Below, in pieces: positions 40,430 to 51,731 of a DNA stretch of 64,000 nucleotides (its first letter is position 1; the number at the start of each line of letters is the position of its first letter). The position numbers were made by a program, and so were the translations under genes. Where the stretch lies: assembly GCA_944325305.1 (NCBI GenBank), contig CALUZO010000010.1:124001-188000 (forward strand), read 5' to 3'. Source of the DNA: an uncultured Rikenellaceae bacterium. GTDB lineage: Bacteria; Bacteroidota; Bacteroidia; Bacteroidales; Rikenellaceae. The notes below the pieces were generated by a model that had not been told where the DNA came from, did no database searches, and worked only from the letters and a program-made list of their open reading frames with translations.

Positions 40430-41398
40430 CTATTTCACATAAACTTCCAACAAATTCCCCTTACCCGTGAGCGTAACCGAATCTATCTCGGCCGGGACGA
40501 GCATCGTTTCTCCCCTGGAGAGTGTCTCCTCACCCCCGGGATAGCCCACCTTCAGCGAACCCTCGAGGCACATATATATCACGAACGAATCGAGGAGAGC
40601 GTAGTCGCGTTCCATCGTGCCGTCGAGTTCTATCTCATTAGTGGTGAAATAGACACAGTCCGCAATATTAACGGTTCCGTTCACGACAGGTTTTGCCGTA
40701 ACGTTCAGATCTTTCGGCTCGCCGAAATCTATGGCGTCCACGGCAAGTGCGGTGTGAAGTTCGCGCGGATTGCCCTTGTCGTCGACACGCCCCCAGTCGT
40801 CGACGCGATATGTGATGTCCGATGTCTGTTGTATCTCGGCCACCAACAACCCCTTGCCGATGGCATGTATGGTTCCGGCCGGAATAAAATAGGCATCACC
40901 GGGCTTCACCTCGTATTTCTCCAGCAGTTCGGGCAATGTCCCGTTTCCGACCGCTTCGAGGTACTGCTCGCGGCTCACCTTATTTTTAAAACCTACATAC
41001 AGAAAAGCCCCGGGCTGATTATCTACCACATACCACATCTCGGTCTTGCCATACGAATTGTGACGCTCGCGGGCCAGTTCGTCGTCCGGATGTACCTGTA
41101 TCGAAAGCACGTCATGCGCGTCGATCAGTTTGATAAGCAGAGGAAACTCGACACCGAATTTCTCGTACACTTTATCTCCAACCAGTTCTCCCATATAAAC
41201 CTCGACAAGTTCTTCGAGATTATTCCCCTTGAGCTTCCCGTTCGACACGACCGAAATATCGCCCTGCACACCCGAAAGTTCCCAGCTTTCACCTATTTTT
41301 TTACCTTCGGGAAGTTTTTTGCCCATCCTCTCGGCGAGCATATTACCGCCCCAGATGCGTTCTTTGAAACGAGGCTTGAATTTTAACGGATACAACAT
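40430..41398 (-). CDS. manA: Mannose-6-phosphate isomerase, class I
   Basis: A 322-residue cupin enzyme that interconverts mannose-6-phosphate and fructose-6-phosphate. Zinc-site segments are SIQVHPDDELARER (Gln/His), GKTEMWYVVD (Glu) and FIPAGTIHAIGKG (His). The short form (about 320 residues) is usual in Bacteroidota and Firmicutes. It supplies mannose and GDP-sugar precursors for glycans. It is divergent from galE, another sugar-nucleotide gene. Confidence 0.95.
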   Translation of the reverse strand: MLYPLKFKPRFKERIWGGNMLAERMGKKLPEGKKIGESWELSGVQGDISVVSNGKLKGNNLEELVEVYMGELVGDKVYEKFGVEFPLLIKLIDAHDVLSIQVHPDDELARERHNSYGKTEMWYVVDNQPGAFLYVGFKNKVSREQYLEAVGNGTLPELLEKYEVKPGDAYFIPAGTIHAIGKGLLVAEIQQTSDITYRVDDWGRVDDKGNPRELHTALAVDAIDFGEPKDLNVTAKPVVNGTVNIADCVYFTTNEIELDGTMERDYALLDSFVIYMCLEGSLKVGYPGGEETLSRGETMLVPAEIDSVTLTGKGNLLEVYVK

Positions 41399-41435
41399 AT
41401 GTTATGGATTATGATTGATTTGTTTAATCGGCAGG

Positions 41436-41443
41436 CAAAAATA
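41436..41443 (-). promoter_or_regulatory. -7 promoter element of manA
   Basis: TATTTTTG on the minus strand fits TAnnTTTG, 38 nt before the manA ATG. Confidence 0.4.
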
Positions 41444-41485
41444 ACTTTTTTAACTGTTTCTCACGAACGATTCACAAGTTTTTGT

Positions 41486-41493
41486 TAATTTTG
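41486..41493 (+). promoter_or_regulatory. -7 promoter element of galE
   Basis: TAATTTTG, a TAnnTTTG match, 52 nt before the galE ATG. Confidence 0.4.
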
Positions 41494-41544
41494 GCCGTGC
41501 TGTCAAAGCTCCAAAACCAAAAAAACAACCTTACATAACTCAAT

Positions 41545-42570
41545 ATGAAAAATAGTGTATTAGTAACGGGAGGTGCCGGTTTCATCGGCTCGCACACAGC
41601 CGTGGAACTCATCAATGCGGGATTCGACGTTATCATCGTCGACAATTTCTCCAACTCCGACATGGCTGCGGTAGAGGGCGTCCGCACGATAACCGGAGCA
41701 GACGTTCCTTTCGAAAAGGCCGACTGCAACAGCCGAGAAGAACTCGAAAAAATATTCAAAAAATATAAATTCGACTCGGTAATCCACTTCGCGGCCAGCA
41801 AAGCCGTAGGCGAATCGGTCGAAAAACCCCTGATGTATTACCGCAACAACGTAGGGTCTTTCGTCAATATACTCGAGCTGATGAACAAACACGGCGTGAG
41901 CAACATGGTGTTCTCTTCGTCGGCGACAGTATATGGCCAGCCCGACGTTCTGCCTGCTACCGAGCAGACACCGCGCAAACCCGCAACCTCGCCCTACGGC
42001 AACACCAAACAGATATGCGAAGACATACTGCGCGACAGCGTCGCAGCCTGCGAGGGAATGAAGGGTATCGCACTGCGATACTTCAATCCAATAGGCGCAC
42101 ACCCTTCGGCACTTATAGGGGAACTTCCCAAAGGGGTGCCGAACAACCTCGTTCCTTTCATAACCCAGACGGCAGCCGGCATCCGCAAGGAACTGAGCGT
42201 GTTCGGCGACGACTACAACACACCCGACGGTTCCTGCCTGCGCGACTACATCGACGTGGTGGATCTGGCCAAAGCCCACGTCGTAGCCGTACGCCGCATG
42301 ATAGAAAACAAAGGCAAGGCGAAATACGAAATATTCAACATCGGGACCGGTGTACCTGTATCGGTACTCGAACTGGTCAATACATTCCAGAAAGTCAACA
42401 ACGTAAAAGTACCGTACAAGATCGTCGGCCGTCGCCAGGGCGATGTCGAAGCAGTCTGGGCCGATACGAAACTCGCCAATACGGAACTCGGATGGAAGGC
42501 GGAGCGTTCGCTCGACGAGACATTAGCGGCAGCATGGTCGTGGGAAAAGCGGGTCAGAAACATAAAGTAA
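41545..42570 (+). CDS. galE: UDP-glucose 4-epimerase
   Basis: A 341-residue extended short-chain dehydrogenase. The NAD-binding motif GGAGFIGS is at 9-16, the catalytic SSSATVYG segment is near 124, and YGNTK has Tyr151 and Lys155. C-terminal NIGTGVPVSVLEL and WKAERSLDETL are family-typical. It interconverts UDP-glucose and UDP-galactose for the Leloir pathway and surface glycans. It is monocistronic, with a strong terminator. Confidence 0.96.
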   Translation: MKNSVLVTGGAGFIGSHTAVELINAGFDVIIVDNFSNSDMAAVEGVRTITGADVPFEKADCNSREELEKIFKKYKFDSVIHFAASKAVGESVEKPLMYYRNNVGSFVNILELMNKHGVSNMVFSSSATVYGQPDVLPATEQTPRKPATSPYGNTKQICEDILRDSVAACEGMKGIALRYFNPIGAHPSALIGELPKGVPNNLVPFITQTAAGIRKELSVFGDDYNTPDGSCLRDYIDVVDLAKAHVVAVRRMIENKGKAKYEIFNIGTGVPVSVLELVNTFQKVNNVKVPYKIVGRRQGDVEAVWADTKLANTELGWKAERSLDETLAAAWSWEKRVRNIK

Positions 42571-42582
42571 AACAGAAGTAAC

Positions 42583-42621
42583 AAACTACCGGCCGCCCTG
42601 AAATGGGCGGCCGGTAGTTTT
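42583..42621 (+). terminator. Terminator of galE
   Basis: A perfect 16-bp GC-rich stem (42583-42598 with 42605-42620), a 6-base loop and a TTTT tail, 12 bp after the galE stop. Confidence 0.9.
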
Positions 42622-42763
42622 GTAAGCCACCATGCCGACAAAAACGGTAATGGCTCGCAACAACACAAATCCGCACTGCCGAAATGAAAAACAGCACATA
42701 CACATGAACCGACACTCTGCAAACCGTCAAAAAATCACCGTGAAATGACTAACAGACTAATTC

Positions 42764-42794
42764 ATTGGATTTTTGGGAAAAAGCATTATATTCG
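42764..42794 (+). promoter_or_regulatory. Promoter of ppdK
   Basis: TTG at 42764-42766, 20 nt, then TATATTCG (42787-42794), a near match to TAnnTTTG. The leader would be about 45 nt. Confidence 0.5.
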
Positions 42795-42844
42795 CATCTA
42801 TCGAACGATCTAAATTACAAACTTCATAAAACATTAACGAAAAA

Positions 42845-45571
<2,727 letters not shown>

Positions 45572-45584
45572 AGGCCTCGGCCTG

Positions 45585-45619
45585 AAGATAAAGGGGTCTT
45601 GCGGCCCCTTTATCTTTTT
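45585..45619 (+). terminator. Terminator of ppdK
   Basis: A 12-bp stem (AAGATAAAGGGG with CCCCTTTATCTT), an 8-base loop and a TTTTT tail, 13 bp after the ppdK stop. Confidence 0.9.
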
Positions 45620-45645
45620 CTGAATTCTCTCAAAAAACAAAAAGA

Positions 45646-46032
45646 ATGGACATCAAAGAACTAATGAAAAAAGACGTGTTCGCAGTCGAAGCCGGAGTAG
45701 TCCTCGAAGATGCGACTCCCGGCCACGCTGTCGCAACACTCAAAATAGAAAAAAGACATCTCAACGCCTACGGAGTAGCGCAAGGAGGCGCAATATTCAC
45801 GCTTGCCGACCTGGCGCTGGCAGCAGCAGTAAACGCCTACGGGGTATTGGCATTCTCGATGCAGTCCGACATACGCTACCTCGAATCGGCATTCGAAGGC
45901 GACGTACTGACCGCAACCGCGCATGAAACCCTTCTGCGAAAAAGGATAGCCCAGTACCACATAAGCGTGAAAAGACAGGACGGCACAGAAGTAGCGCTCT
46001 TCGACGCCATCTGCTACCGCAAACAGGGCTAA
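45646..46032 (+). CDS. Hotdog-fold thioesterase (PaaI family)
   Basis: 128 residues. HLNAYGVAQGGAIFTLADLA is the PaaI-type signature, with Asn, the G-G turn and the acidic residue (Asp) of the active site. The remaining strands (SMQSDIRYLESAFEGDVL) fit a 4HBT domain. Such enzymes hydrolyse acyl- or aryl-CoA thioesters; the substrate is unknown. The last codons (Lys-Gln-Gly-stop) form part of a 29-bp arm of a large palindrome and are identical to the last codons of the facing nth gene. Confidence 0.88.
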   Translation: MDIKELMKKDVFAVEAGVVLEDATPGHAVATLKIEKRHLNAYGVAQGGAIFTLADLALAAAVNAYGVLAFSMQSDIRYLESAFEGDVLTATAHETLLRKRIAQYHISVKRQDGTEVALFDAICYRKQG

Positions 46033-46277
46033 AAAATAATCCTCTCACATTAACCTTTTATTCTCTTTTGTAAAAGAGAATAAGAAAACTTTTTTGAGAT
46101 ACTTTCGTATCTCTTGATTTCTCAACAAGTTCAGAGGGAGGCCAACATTAGTGGCCTCCCTCTGAACTTGTAAAGTAGCAGAAAACGAAGTTTTCAAAAA
46201 AAAGTTCTTATATTTCTTTCTTACAAGAAAGAAATATAAGACTTGATTTGTGAGAGGATTATTTTTTAGCCCTGTTT
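46021..46277. repeat. Nested palindromic element between convergent genes
   Basis: A 257-bp structure. The outer perfect 29-bp inverted repeat is 46021-46049 with 46249-46277. Inside, on the left, a 12-bp hairpin 46058-46083 and a 7-bp hairpin 46096-46113. In the centre, a 20-bp hairpin 46125-46171. On the right, a 6-bp hairpin 46181-46195 and a 16-bp hairpin 46207-46240. A 9-bp inner stem (AACTTTTTT 46087-46095 with AAAAAAGTT in 46196-46206) lies between the side hairpins, so the whole can fold as an axis with two pairs of side arms. It probably terminates both converging transcripts; anything more is open. Confidence 0.9.
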
Positions 46278-46907
46278 TTCAGCGTAATATTTGCAGTATG
46301 CGGTAAGTCCGCACTTATCGCAATGCGGTTTACGGGCAAGACACACGTAACGTCCGTGCAGTATGAGCCAGTGATGCGCAAGAGGCAACAGCTTCTCAGG
46401 AATATGCCGCACCAGCTGCATCTCGGTTTGCAGAGGAGTCTTGGCATTTACGCTCAATCCGATACGGGCCGAAACCCTGAAAACATGGGTATCAACGGGC
46501 ATCACGTTTTTGTGGAAAATGACGGCCCCCATAACATTGGCCGTTTTGCGGCCCACCCCTGGAAGTCTCTGCAACTGATCGAGGTCGGTCGGTATCTCGC
46601 CGCCGAATTCCTCCACGACCATTTTGGCCATCCCTACCAGATGACGGGCCTTGTTATTGGGATACGATATGCTCTTGATGTACTGAAAAACCTCTTCCGG
46701 ATCGGCATCGGCAAGGTGCTTCGGCGTCGGATATTTGTCGAAAAGCGCGGGAGTGGTCATATTCACACGCTTGTCTGTACACTGCGCCGCAAGTATCGTT
46801 GCCACAAGCAACTGATAAGGTGTCTCATATACCAATTCCGTTTCTGCCGACGGCATATTTTCCGAGAACCAACGGATAACGCCTTCGTATCTCTCATTGA
46901 TTGTCAT
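46266..46907 (-). CDS. nth: Endonuclease III
   Basis: 213 residues from the ATG giving MTINERYEGVIRWFSENM. A longer frame to 46958 adds no conserved residues. The helix-hairpin-helix LPGVGRKTANVM carries the catalytic Lys, VDTHVFRVSARIGL the catalytic Asp, and the C-terminal CLARKPHCDKCGLTAYC the [4Fe-4S] cluster (C-x6-C-x2-C-x5-C). It removes oxidised pyrimidines and nicks the abasic site. Its 3' end lies in the nested palindrome. Confidence 0.96.
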   Translation of the reverse strand: MTINERYEGVIRWFSENMPSAETELVYETPYQLLVATILAAQCTDKRVNMTTPALFDKYPTPKHLADADPEEVFQYIKSISYPNNKARHLVGMAKMVVEEFGGEIPTDLDQLQRLPGVGRKTANVMGAVIFHKNVMPVDTHVFRVSARIGLSVNAKTPLQTEMQLVRHIPEKLLPLAHHWLILHGRYVCLARKPHCDKCGLTAYCKYYAEKQG

Positions 46908-47013
46908 ATATATAATATTTTGAAAAATTACTTCTCTGACTCCTGTCGGCAATAACATCGGCGCAGACCTGTCGAGACGCAGAATCCGCCATGCACCACC
47001 TTCCGGATGCTTT

Positions 47014-49491
47014 CTAACCGACTATTGCCAGTTTGGCATATTTGCTGAGCAGGGTCTTTTTACCGGCCGCTTGATCGTCGAACAGCACCGTAATCTTCCT
47101 ATCGCCCCCGAAATGTTCGATGTGCGAGATTGTGCCGATCCCGAATTTGGAATGCATCACCCTCTGCCCGACCTTGAACTCACCGCTGTCGGCAACTGCA
47201 TGGGAAACGGTGGCGACTTCGTTTTCGGGCTTGGCCACGCGCGTCCCCATACTTTTAAATCGGCTCCCCGGACCTTCGACCGGACGAGGCGCCTCGTATC
47301 GCGGCATCTGTTTTGACGGTTCGGAGCGTCTCTCCCACGGCGGTCGCTGTTCTCCTGCAGGTCTATACTGTCCACGTCCGCCGGGACGATCATAGGATTC
47401 ACGGGCACGTTCGTTATGATCGCCGTAGTTCTTGCGGATGGTTTCCGCCGGACGATCGCGGTCTCCGGCCTCGCTCAGATCGAAAGCCATATCAAGGTAT
47501 TTCGGATCTATCTCGGAAAGGAAACGGCTCGGAGAGCAGAACTCCATCGACCCCCATTTGAAACGCATTTCGGAAAAAGAGAGATAGGCTTTCTCCATCG
47601 CGCGCGTCAGGGCCACATAAAACAACCGGCGTTCCTCCTCGAGACCATCCGCAGCGTCCATGCTCATCATACTGGGGAACAGGTTCTCTTCCAGTCCCAC
47701 TATAAACACATATTTGAATTCCAACCCTTTGGCCGAATGAATGGTCATCAGCGTCACCTTTTCACGGTCCTCCTCCTGCTCGTCCATATCGGTCAGCAAC
47801 GCGACGCTCTGGAGCCACTCGGTGACGGACGGTTCGACCTTCACCCCTTCGAGCGGTTCGCCGGTAGCGGGATCGAACTGCATCTCGGCCTGCTGCTGTT
47901 CCGAAAATAACTGCATCGAGTTCAAAAGTTCCTCGATATTTTGCAATGCACTCTGCGCCTCGGGAGTATTTTCAATCTTATAACTGCCGATAATGCCGCT
48001 TTTGGTGGCGACATTGAGTCCGAATTCGTACAGGGTCATCGTCGCGCGCTCCTGCGAAAGCGATTCGATCAAAGCTACGAAATCCTTGACCTTGCGTTCG
48101 GCACCGCCGTTCAGGCCGGCCTCTTTCAGGTCGCCAGTGGTAACGAAATTCCAAATGCTCTGTCCTTTGGACAAGGCGGCCTGAGCCAGGCGCCCCACAG
48201 TAGTATCGCCTATGCCGCGGGTCGGGTAATTCACGATACGCCGGAACGCCACATCATCGTTGGGATTGACGATGAGCTGCATATATGCCATCATATCCTT
48301 GACCTCCTTGCGTTGATAGAACGACATGCCGCCGTAAATGCGGTACGGGATGCCGCGCCTGCGAAATGCCTCTTCGAATCCGCGCGACTGCATGTTGGTT
48401 CGGTACAACAGGGCTATTTCGCTCCACTTCGCACCCCCGCGGGCCAGCGAACGCACCTCGTCCGCCACCAACGACGCCTCCTCCTGGTCGGTGTAAGCCT
48501 TCATGACCTTTATGAGAGCGCCCTTGTCTCCTTTCGAAAATGAGGCCTTGTCGAGACGGTTCTTGTTTTTTTCGATTATGCTGTTGGCCGCGCCCACAAT
48601 ATTTTGTGTCGAGCGGTAATTCTGTTCGAGCTTGAAAACCTGTGCCTGCGGGAAATCGTTGCGAAACTTGAGTATATTCTCGATCTTCGCGCCTCGGAAC
48701 GAATAGATGCTCTGTGCGTCGTCACCCACCACACACACCTTATGATGCTTGTCGGCGAGACGACGTATGATGACATACTGCGCATAGTTGGTATCCTGAT
48801 ACTCATCGACCAATATATACTGGAAACGCTCCTGATACTTGGCAAGCACATCGGGAAAATCCCGGAATAGGATATTGATATTGAGCAGCATGTCGTCGAA
48901 ATCCATCGCCGCATTATCCTTGCATCGGCGCATGTAGGCCTTGTAGACCTCTATGAAATCGGGTATTTTATGCTGACGGTCCTCGGCCGTATAGGACGGA
49001 TTGGCCTCATACGCGGCCGGGGTCACGAGATTATTCTTCGCCAGTGAAATGCGCGACTGGATGGCATTCGGCTTATAATGGTCGTCCGGCAGATTCATCT
49101 CCTTGACGATGGTCTTTATAAGGTTGCGGCTGTCGGAGGTATCGTAGATGGTAAAACTCGAGGGGTAACCCAGTTTGTCCGCCTCCATACGCAGTATCTT
49201 CAGAAATATCGAGTGGAAGGTTCCCATCCAAATATAACGAGCCTGTAAAGGAGATAGAGTTTCTGGTATCATTGCAGTGATACGTTCCCGCATTTCATTA
49301 GCTGCCTTATTTGTAAAAGTCATAGCCAATATGCGCCAGGGCTGAACCCCCTGTTCAATCATATACGCTATCCGGCTCGTCAGCACACGGGTCTTGCCCG
49401 ACCCGGCACCGGCAACGATAAGCGAGGGAGACTCGTAATTCACAACTGCCGCTCGCTGGGCCTCATTCAAGTTTTTAAGTAATTCGGACAC
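47014..49491 (-). CDS. UvrD/PcrA-type superfamily 1 DNA helicase
   Basis: An 825-residue 3'-5' helicase for repair and conflict resolution. Walker A is AGAGSGKT (27-34), motif II is VDEYQDTNYAQY, and motif VI is VALTRAMEKAYLSF. A Pro/Arg/Gly-rich linker (about 690-765) leads to a C-terminal Tudor-like PcrA domain (FKVGQRVMHSKFGIGTI) known to bind RNA polymerase. That domain favours PcrA over Rep. The start is GTG, supported by a perfect AGGAGG six bases upstream. Confidence 0.95.
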   Translation of the reverse strand: MSELLKNLNEAQRAAVVNYESPSLIVAGAGSGKTRVLTSRIAYMIEQGVQPWRILAMTFTNKAANEMRERITAMIPETLSPLQARYIWMGTFHSIFLKILRMEADKLGYPSSFTIYDTSDSRNLIKTIVKEMNLPDDHYKPNAIQSRISLAKNNLVTPAAYEANPSYTAEDRQHKIPDFIEVYKAYMRRCKDNAAMDFDDMLLNINILFRDFPDVLAKYQERFQYILVDEYQDTNYAQYVIIRRLADKHHKVCVVGDDAQSIYSFRGAKIENILKFRNDFPQAQVFKLEQNYRSTQNIVGAANSIIEKNKNRLDKASFSKGDKGALIKVMKAYTDQEEASLVADEVRSLARGGAKWSEIALLYRTNMQSRGFEEAFRRRGIPYRIYGGMSFYQRKEVKDMMAYMQLIVNPNDDVAFRRIVNYPTRGIGDTTVGRLAQAALSKGQSIWNFVTTGDLKEAGLNGGAERKVKDFVALIESLSQERATMTLYEFGLNVATKSGIIGSYKIENTPEAQSALQNIEELLNSMQLFSEQQQAEMQFDPATGEPLEGVKVEPSVTEWLQSVALLTDMDEQEEDREKVTLMTIHSAKGLEFKYVFIVGLEENLFPSMMSMDAADGLEEERRLFYVALTRAMEKAYLSFSEMRFKWGSMEFCSPSRFLSEIDPKYLDMAFDLSEAGDRDRPAETIRKNYGDHNERARESYDRPGGRGQYRPAGEQRPPWERRSEPSKQMPRYEAPRPVEGPGSRFKSMGTRVAKPENEVATVSHAVADSGEFKVGQRVMHSKFGIGTISHIEHFGGDRKITVLFDDQAAGKKTLLSKYAKLAIVG

Positions 49492-49497
49492 TTCTTT

Positions 49498-49503
49498 CCT
49501 CCT
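49498..49503 (-). promoter_or_regulatory. Strong Shine-Dalgarno site of the helicase gene
   Basis: AGGAGG on the minus strand, 6 nt before a GTG. Such a full match is rare in this window and decides the start. Confidence 0.75.
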
Positions 49504-49519
49504 GCTTTTTTTCGACCTT

Positions 49520-49527
49520 CAAAGTTA
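49520..49527 (-). promoter_or_regulatory. -7 promoter element of the helicase gene
   Basis: TAACTTTG on the minus strand, a full TAnnTTTG match, about 28 nt before the GTG start. Confidence 0.45.
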
Positions 49528-49593
49528 ACGGTTTTACACCGATTCCGCCCCACATATTAAACGTCTGAACTGGATTTTTAAAAAAATTTATAA

Positions 49594-49601
49594 TAAATTT
49601 G
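49594..49601 (+). promoter_or_regulatory. -7 promoter element of the Bat cluster
   Basis: TAAATTTG, a full TAnnTTTG match, about 99 nt before the moxR ATG. A weak -33 (CTGG) sits at about 20 nt. Confidence 0.45.
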
Positions 49602-49699
49602 TGTTCGGTACGTTGAAAGAAAAGCAATGTACGGAAAATGATGACAATTGACCACACATTCCTGTAATAAGACAAAACCTAAACAATCCAAAACATAAA

Positions 49700-50698
49700 A
49701 TGAGCGACGTAATAAATATCAAAGAGCTGAATGAACGCATAGAACGTGAAAGCGTCTTCGTCGACACGCTATACATGGAGATGGGCAAAGTCATAATAGG
49801 TCAGAAACATCTGTTGGACACTTTGCTCATCGGCCTTTTATCAAACGGCCATATTCTGCTCGAGGGCGTGCCGGGACTTGCCAAAACCCTGGCTATCACT
49901 ACGCTTGCGCAGGCAGTGGACGCGAAATTCAGCCGCATTCAGTTCACCCCCGACCTCCTGCCGGCCGACCTTATCGGTACGCTGATATACTCCCAGAAAA
50001 AGGAAGAGTTCACGGTCAAGAAAGGTCCTATTTTTGCCAATTTTGTCCTTGCTGACGAAATAAACCGTTCTCCCGCAAAGGTGCAGAGTGCCCTGCTCGA
50101 GGCCATGCAGGAAAGGCAGGTTACCATAGGCGACGAGACATATCCCCTTCCCCAGCCGTTCCTGGTGCTCGCCACACAGAACCCTCTGGAACAGGAAGGA
50201 ACCTATCCGCTTCCCGAAGCCCAGGTAGACCGATTCATGCTCAAGGCAAAAATCACCTATCCGAAAAAACAGGAAGAACGCGACATAGTCCGTCTGAACA
50301 TGCTGGGCGGAGGGTTGCCCGCCATAAACAAAGTTATTGCTCCCGAAGATATCGTCAAGGCACGTGGCGTTGCCAGCGACGTATACATGGACGAAAAGAT
50401 CGAAAAATACATTATCGACATAATCTTCGCTACCCGCGAGCCTCAGGATTACAACATCAAACAACTGGCGTCGCTTATAAGCTACGGAGGATCGCCCCGC
50501 GCCAGCATCTCGCTGGCCAAAGCATCGAAAGCATACGCCTTTATCAAACGCCGCGGATATGTGATCCCGGAAGATGTACGGGCCGTATGCCACGACGTGC
50601 TGCGCCACCGCATCGGCCTCACATACGAAGCCGAAGCAGAAAACATCACCTCGGAAGAGATCATTACCGAAATCCTCAACAATGTGGAGGTGCCGTAG
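49700..50698 (+). CDS. moxR: MoxR family AAA+ ATPase
   Basis: 332 residues. Walker A is GVPGLAKT (56-63), Walker B is LADEINRSPAK, and the MoxR segments TQNPLEQEGTYPLPEAQVDRF and SYGGSPRASISLAKASKA are present. MoxR ATPases act as chaperones that work with VWA-domain proteins, and the next genes encode such partners. It is first in the Bat cluster, which in Bacteroides was named for aerotolerance. Confidence 0.95.
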   Translation: MSDVINIKELNERIERESVFVDTLYMEMGKVIIGQKHLLDTLLIGLLSNGHILLEGVPGLAKTLAITTLAQAVDAKFSRIQFTPDLLPADLIGTLIYSQKKEEFTVKKGPIFANFVLADEINRSPAKVQSALLEAMQERQVTIGDETYPLPQPFLVLATQNPLEQEGTYPLPEAQVDRFMLKAKITYPKKQEERDIVRLNMLGGGLPAINKVIAPEDIVKARGVASDVYMDEKIEKYIIDIIFATREPQDYNIKQLASLISYGGSPRASISLAKASKAYAFIKRRGYVIPEDVRAVCHDVLRHRIGLTYEAEAENITSEEIITEILNNVEVP

Positions 50699-50847
50699 TA
50701 TGGATGACGTATAGTCAATACGACATAAAAGATCCTTGTTAGTTCCGCACGTTGCCATATTGATCGACTCGGCAGGCCTCTGCAAATTGCAGAAGCGCAG
50801 ATGCGTGAATCCAAGAGACCTATCTGATTAAACAACAATCGACGTTT

Positions 50848-51729
50848 TTGGAAAACAGTAACGACATACTCAAGCAGGTCCGCAAGATCGAGATAAAAAC
50901 ACGTGGTCTCAGCAACGAAATATTTGCAGGACGCTACCACAGTGCGTTCAAAGGTCGCGGAATGGCATTCAGCGAGGTGCGGGAATACCGCATCGGAGAC
51001 GATGTGCGCGACATCGACTGGAACGTCACGGCACGCAACAACACTCCCTATGTAAAGACATTCGAAGAAGAACGCGAACTGACAATGATGCTCATGGTCG
51101 ACGTCAGCGGATCGCGTATGTTCGGAACAACAGACAAACTCAAGAAGAACATAATAACCGAAATAGCGGCAGTACTCGCATTCTCGGCAGCAGAAAACAA
51201 CGACAAAGTGGGTTGTCTGTTCTTCAGCGACAAGGTCGAGAAATTCATTCCTCCCAAAAAAGGACGAGCCCACGTGCTTATGATAATCCGCGAACTCATA
51301 GAATTCAAGCCGGAAAATACCAACACGGCCCTGTCCGAACCGTTGCGTTACATAACGAATATCCTCAAGAAACGTTGCACCATGTTCATTCTATCGGACT
51401 TCATGGACAATCCCGATGACACGCAAAATTTCGAGGACGCTCTCAAGATCGCCAGTCGAAAACACGATATCGTCGGCATCAGAGTGTACGACGAACGCGA
51501 AACGGAACTTCCCGATGTTGGAATCATCGAGTTCAAAGACGCCGAAACAGGAAAAAAGGTATGGGTGGATACATCATCTAAAAAGGTTCGCGACCGTTAC
51601 CGCAAAACGTGGGAACATCACTCCGAGGAAATTACCCGGATCCTCAACCGGGCCAATATAGACAACGTGGCAGTAGCTACCGGCGAAGACTATGTGAAAT
51701 CTCTTATGAAATTATTCAAAAAAAGGTAG
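50848..51729 (+). CDS. DUF58 domain protein of the Bat cluster
   Basis: 293 residues. The N-terminus KIEIKTRGLSNEIFAGRYHSAFKGRGMAF and GDDVRDIDWNVTARNN are the DUF58 signature, followed by a VWA-like domain with DVSGS (Asp85, Ser87, Ser89). The only canonical start that keeps the conserved N-terminus is TTG at 50848; no ATG or GTG is available before it. DUF58 proteins are soluble partners of MoxR and the membrane VWA proteins. It is 149 bp after moxR. Confidence 0.9.
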   Translation: MENSNDILKQVRKIEIKTRGLSNEIFAGRYHSAFKGRGMAFSEVREYRIGDDVRDIDWNVTARNNTPYVKTFEEERELTMMLMVDVSGSRMFGTTDKLKKNIITEIAAVLAFSAAENNDKVGCLFFSDKVEKFIPPKKGRAHVLMIIRELIEFKPENTNTALSEPLRYITNILKKRCTMFILSDFMDNPDDTQNFEDALKIASRKHDIVGIRVYDERETELPDVGIIEFKDAETGKKVWVDTSSKKVRDRYRKTWEHHSEEITRILNRANIDNVAVATGEDYVKSLMKLFKKR

Positions 51730-51731
51730 GA

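Noticed and set aside
46021..46277. The nested palindrome as an insertion sequence or assembly artefact
   Set aside because: There is no transposase or target duplication, and only the stems are complementary while the loops and spacers differ, which a chimeric reverse copy would not give.
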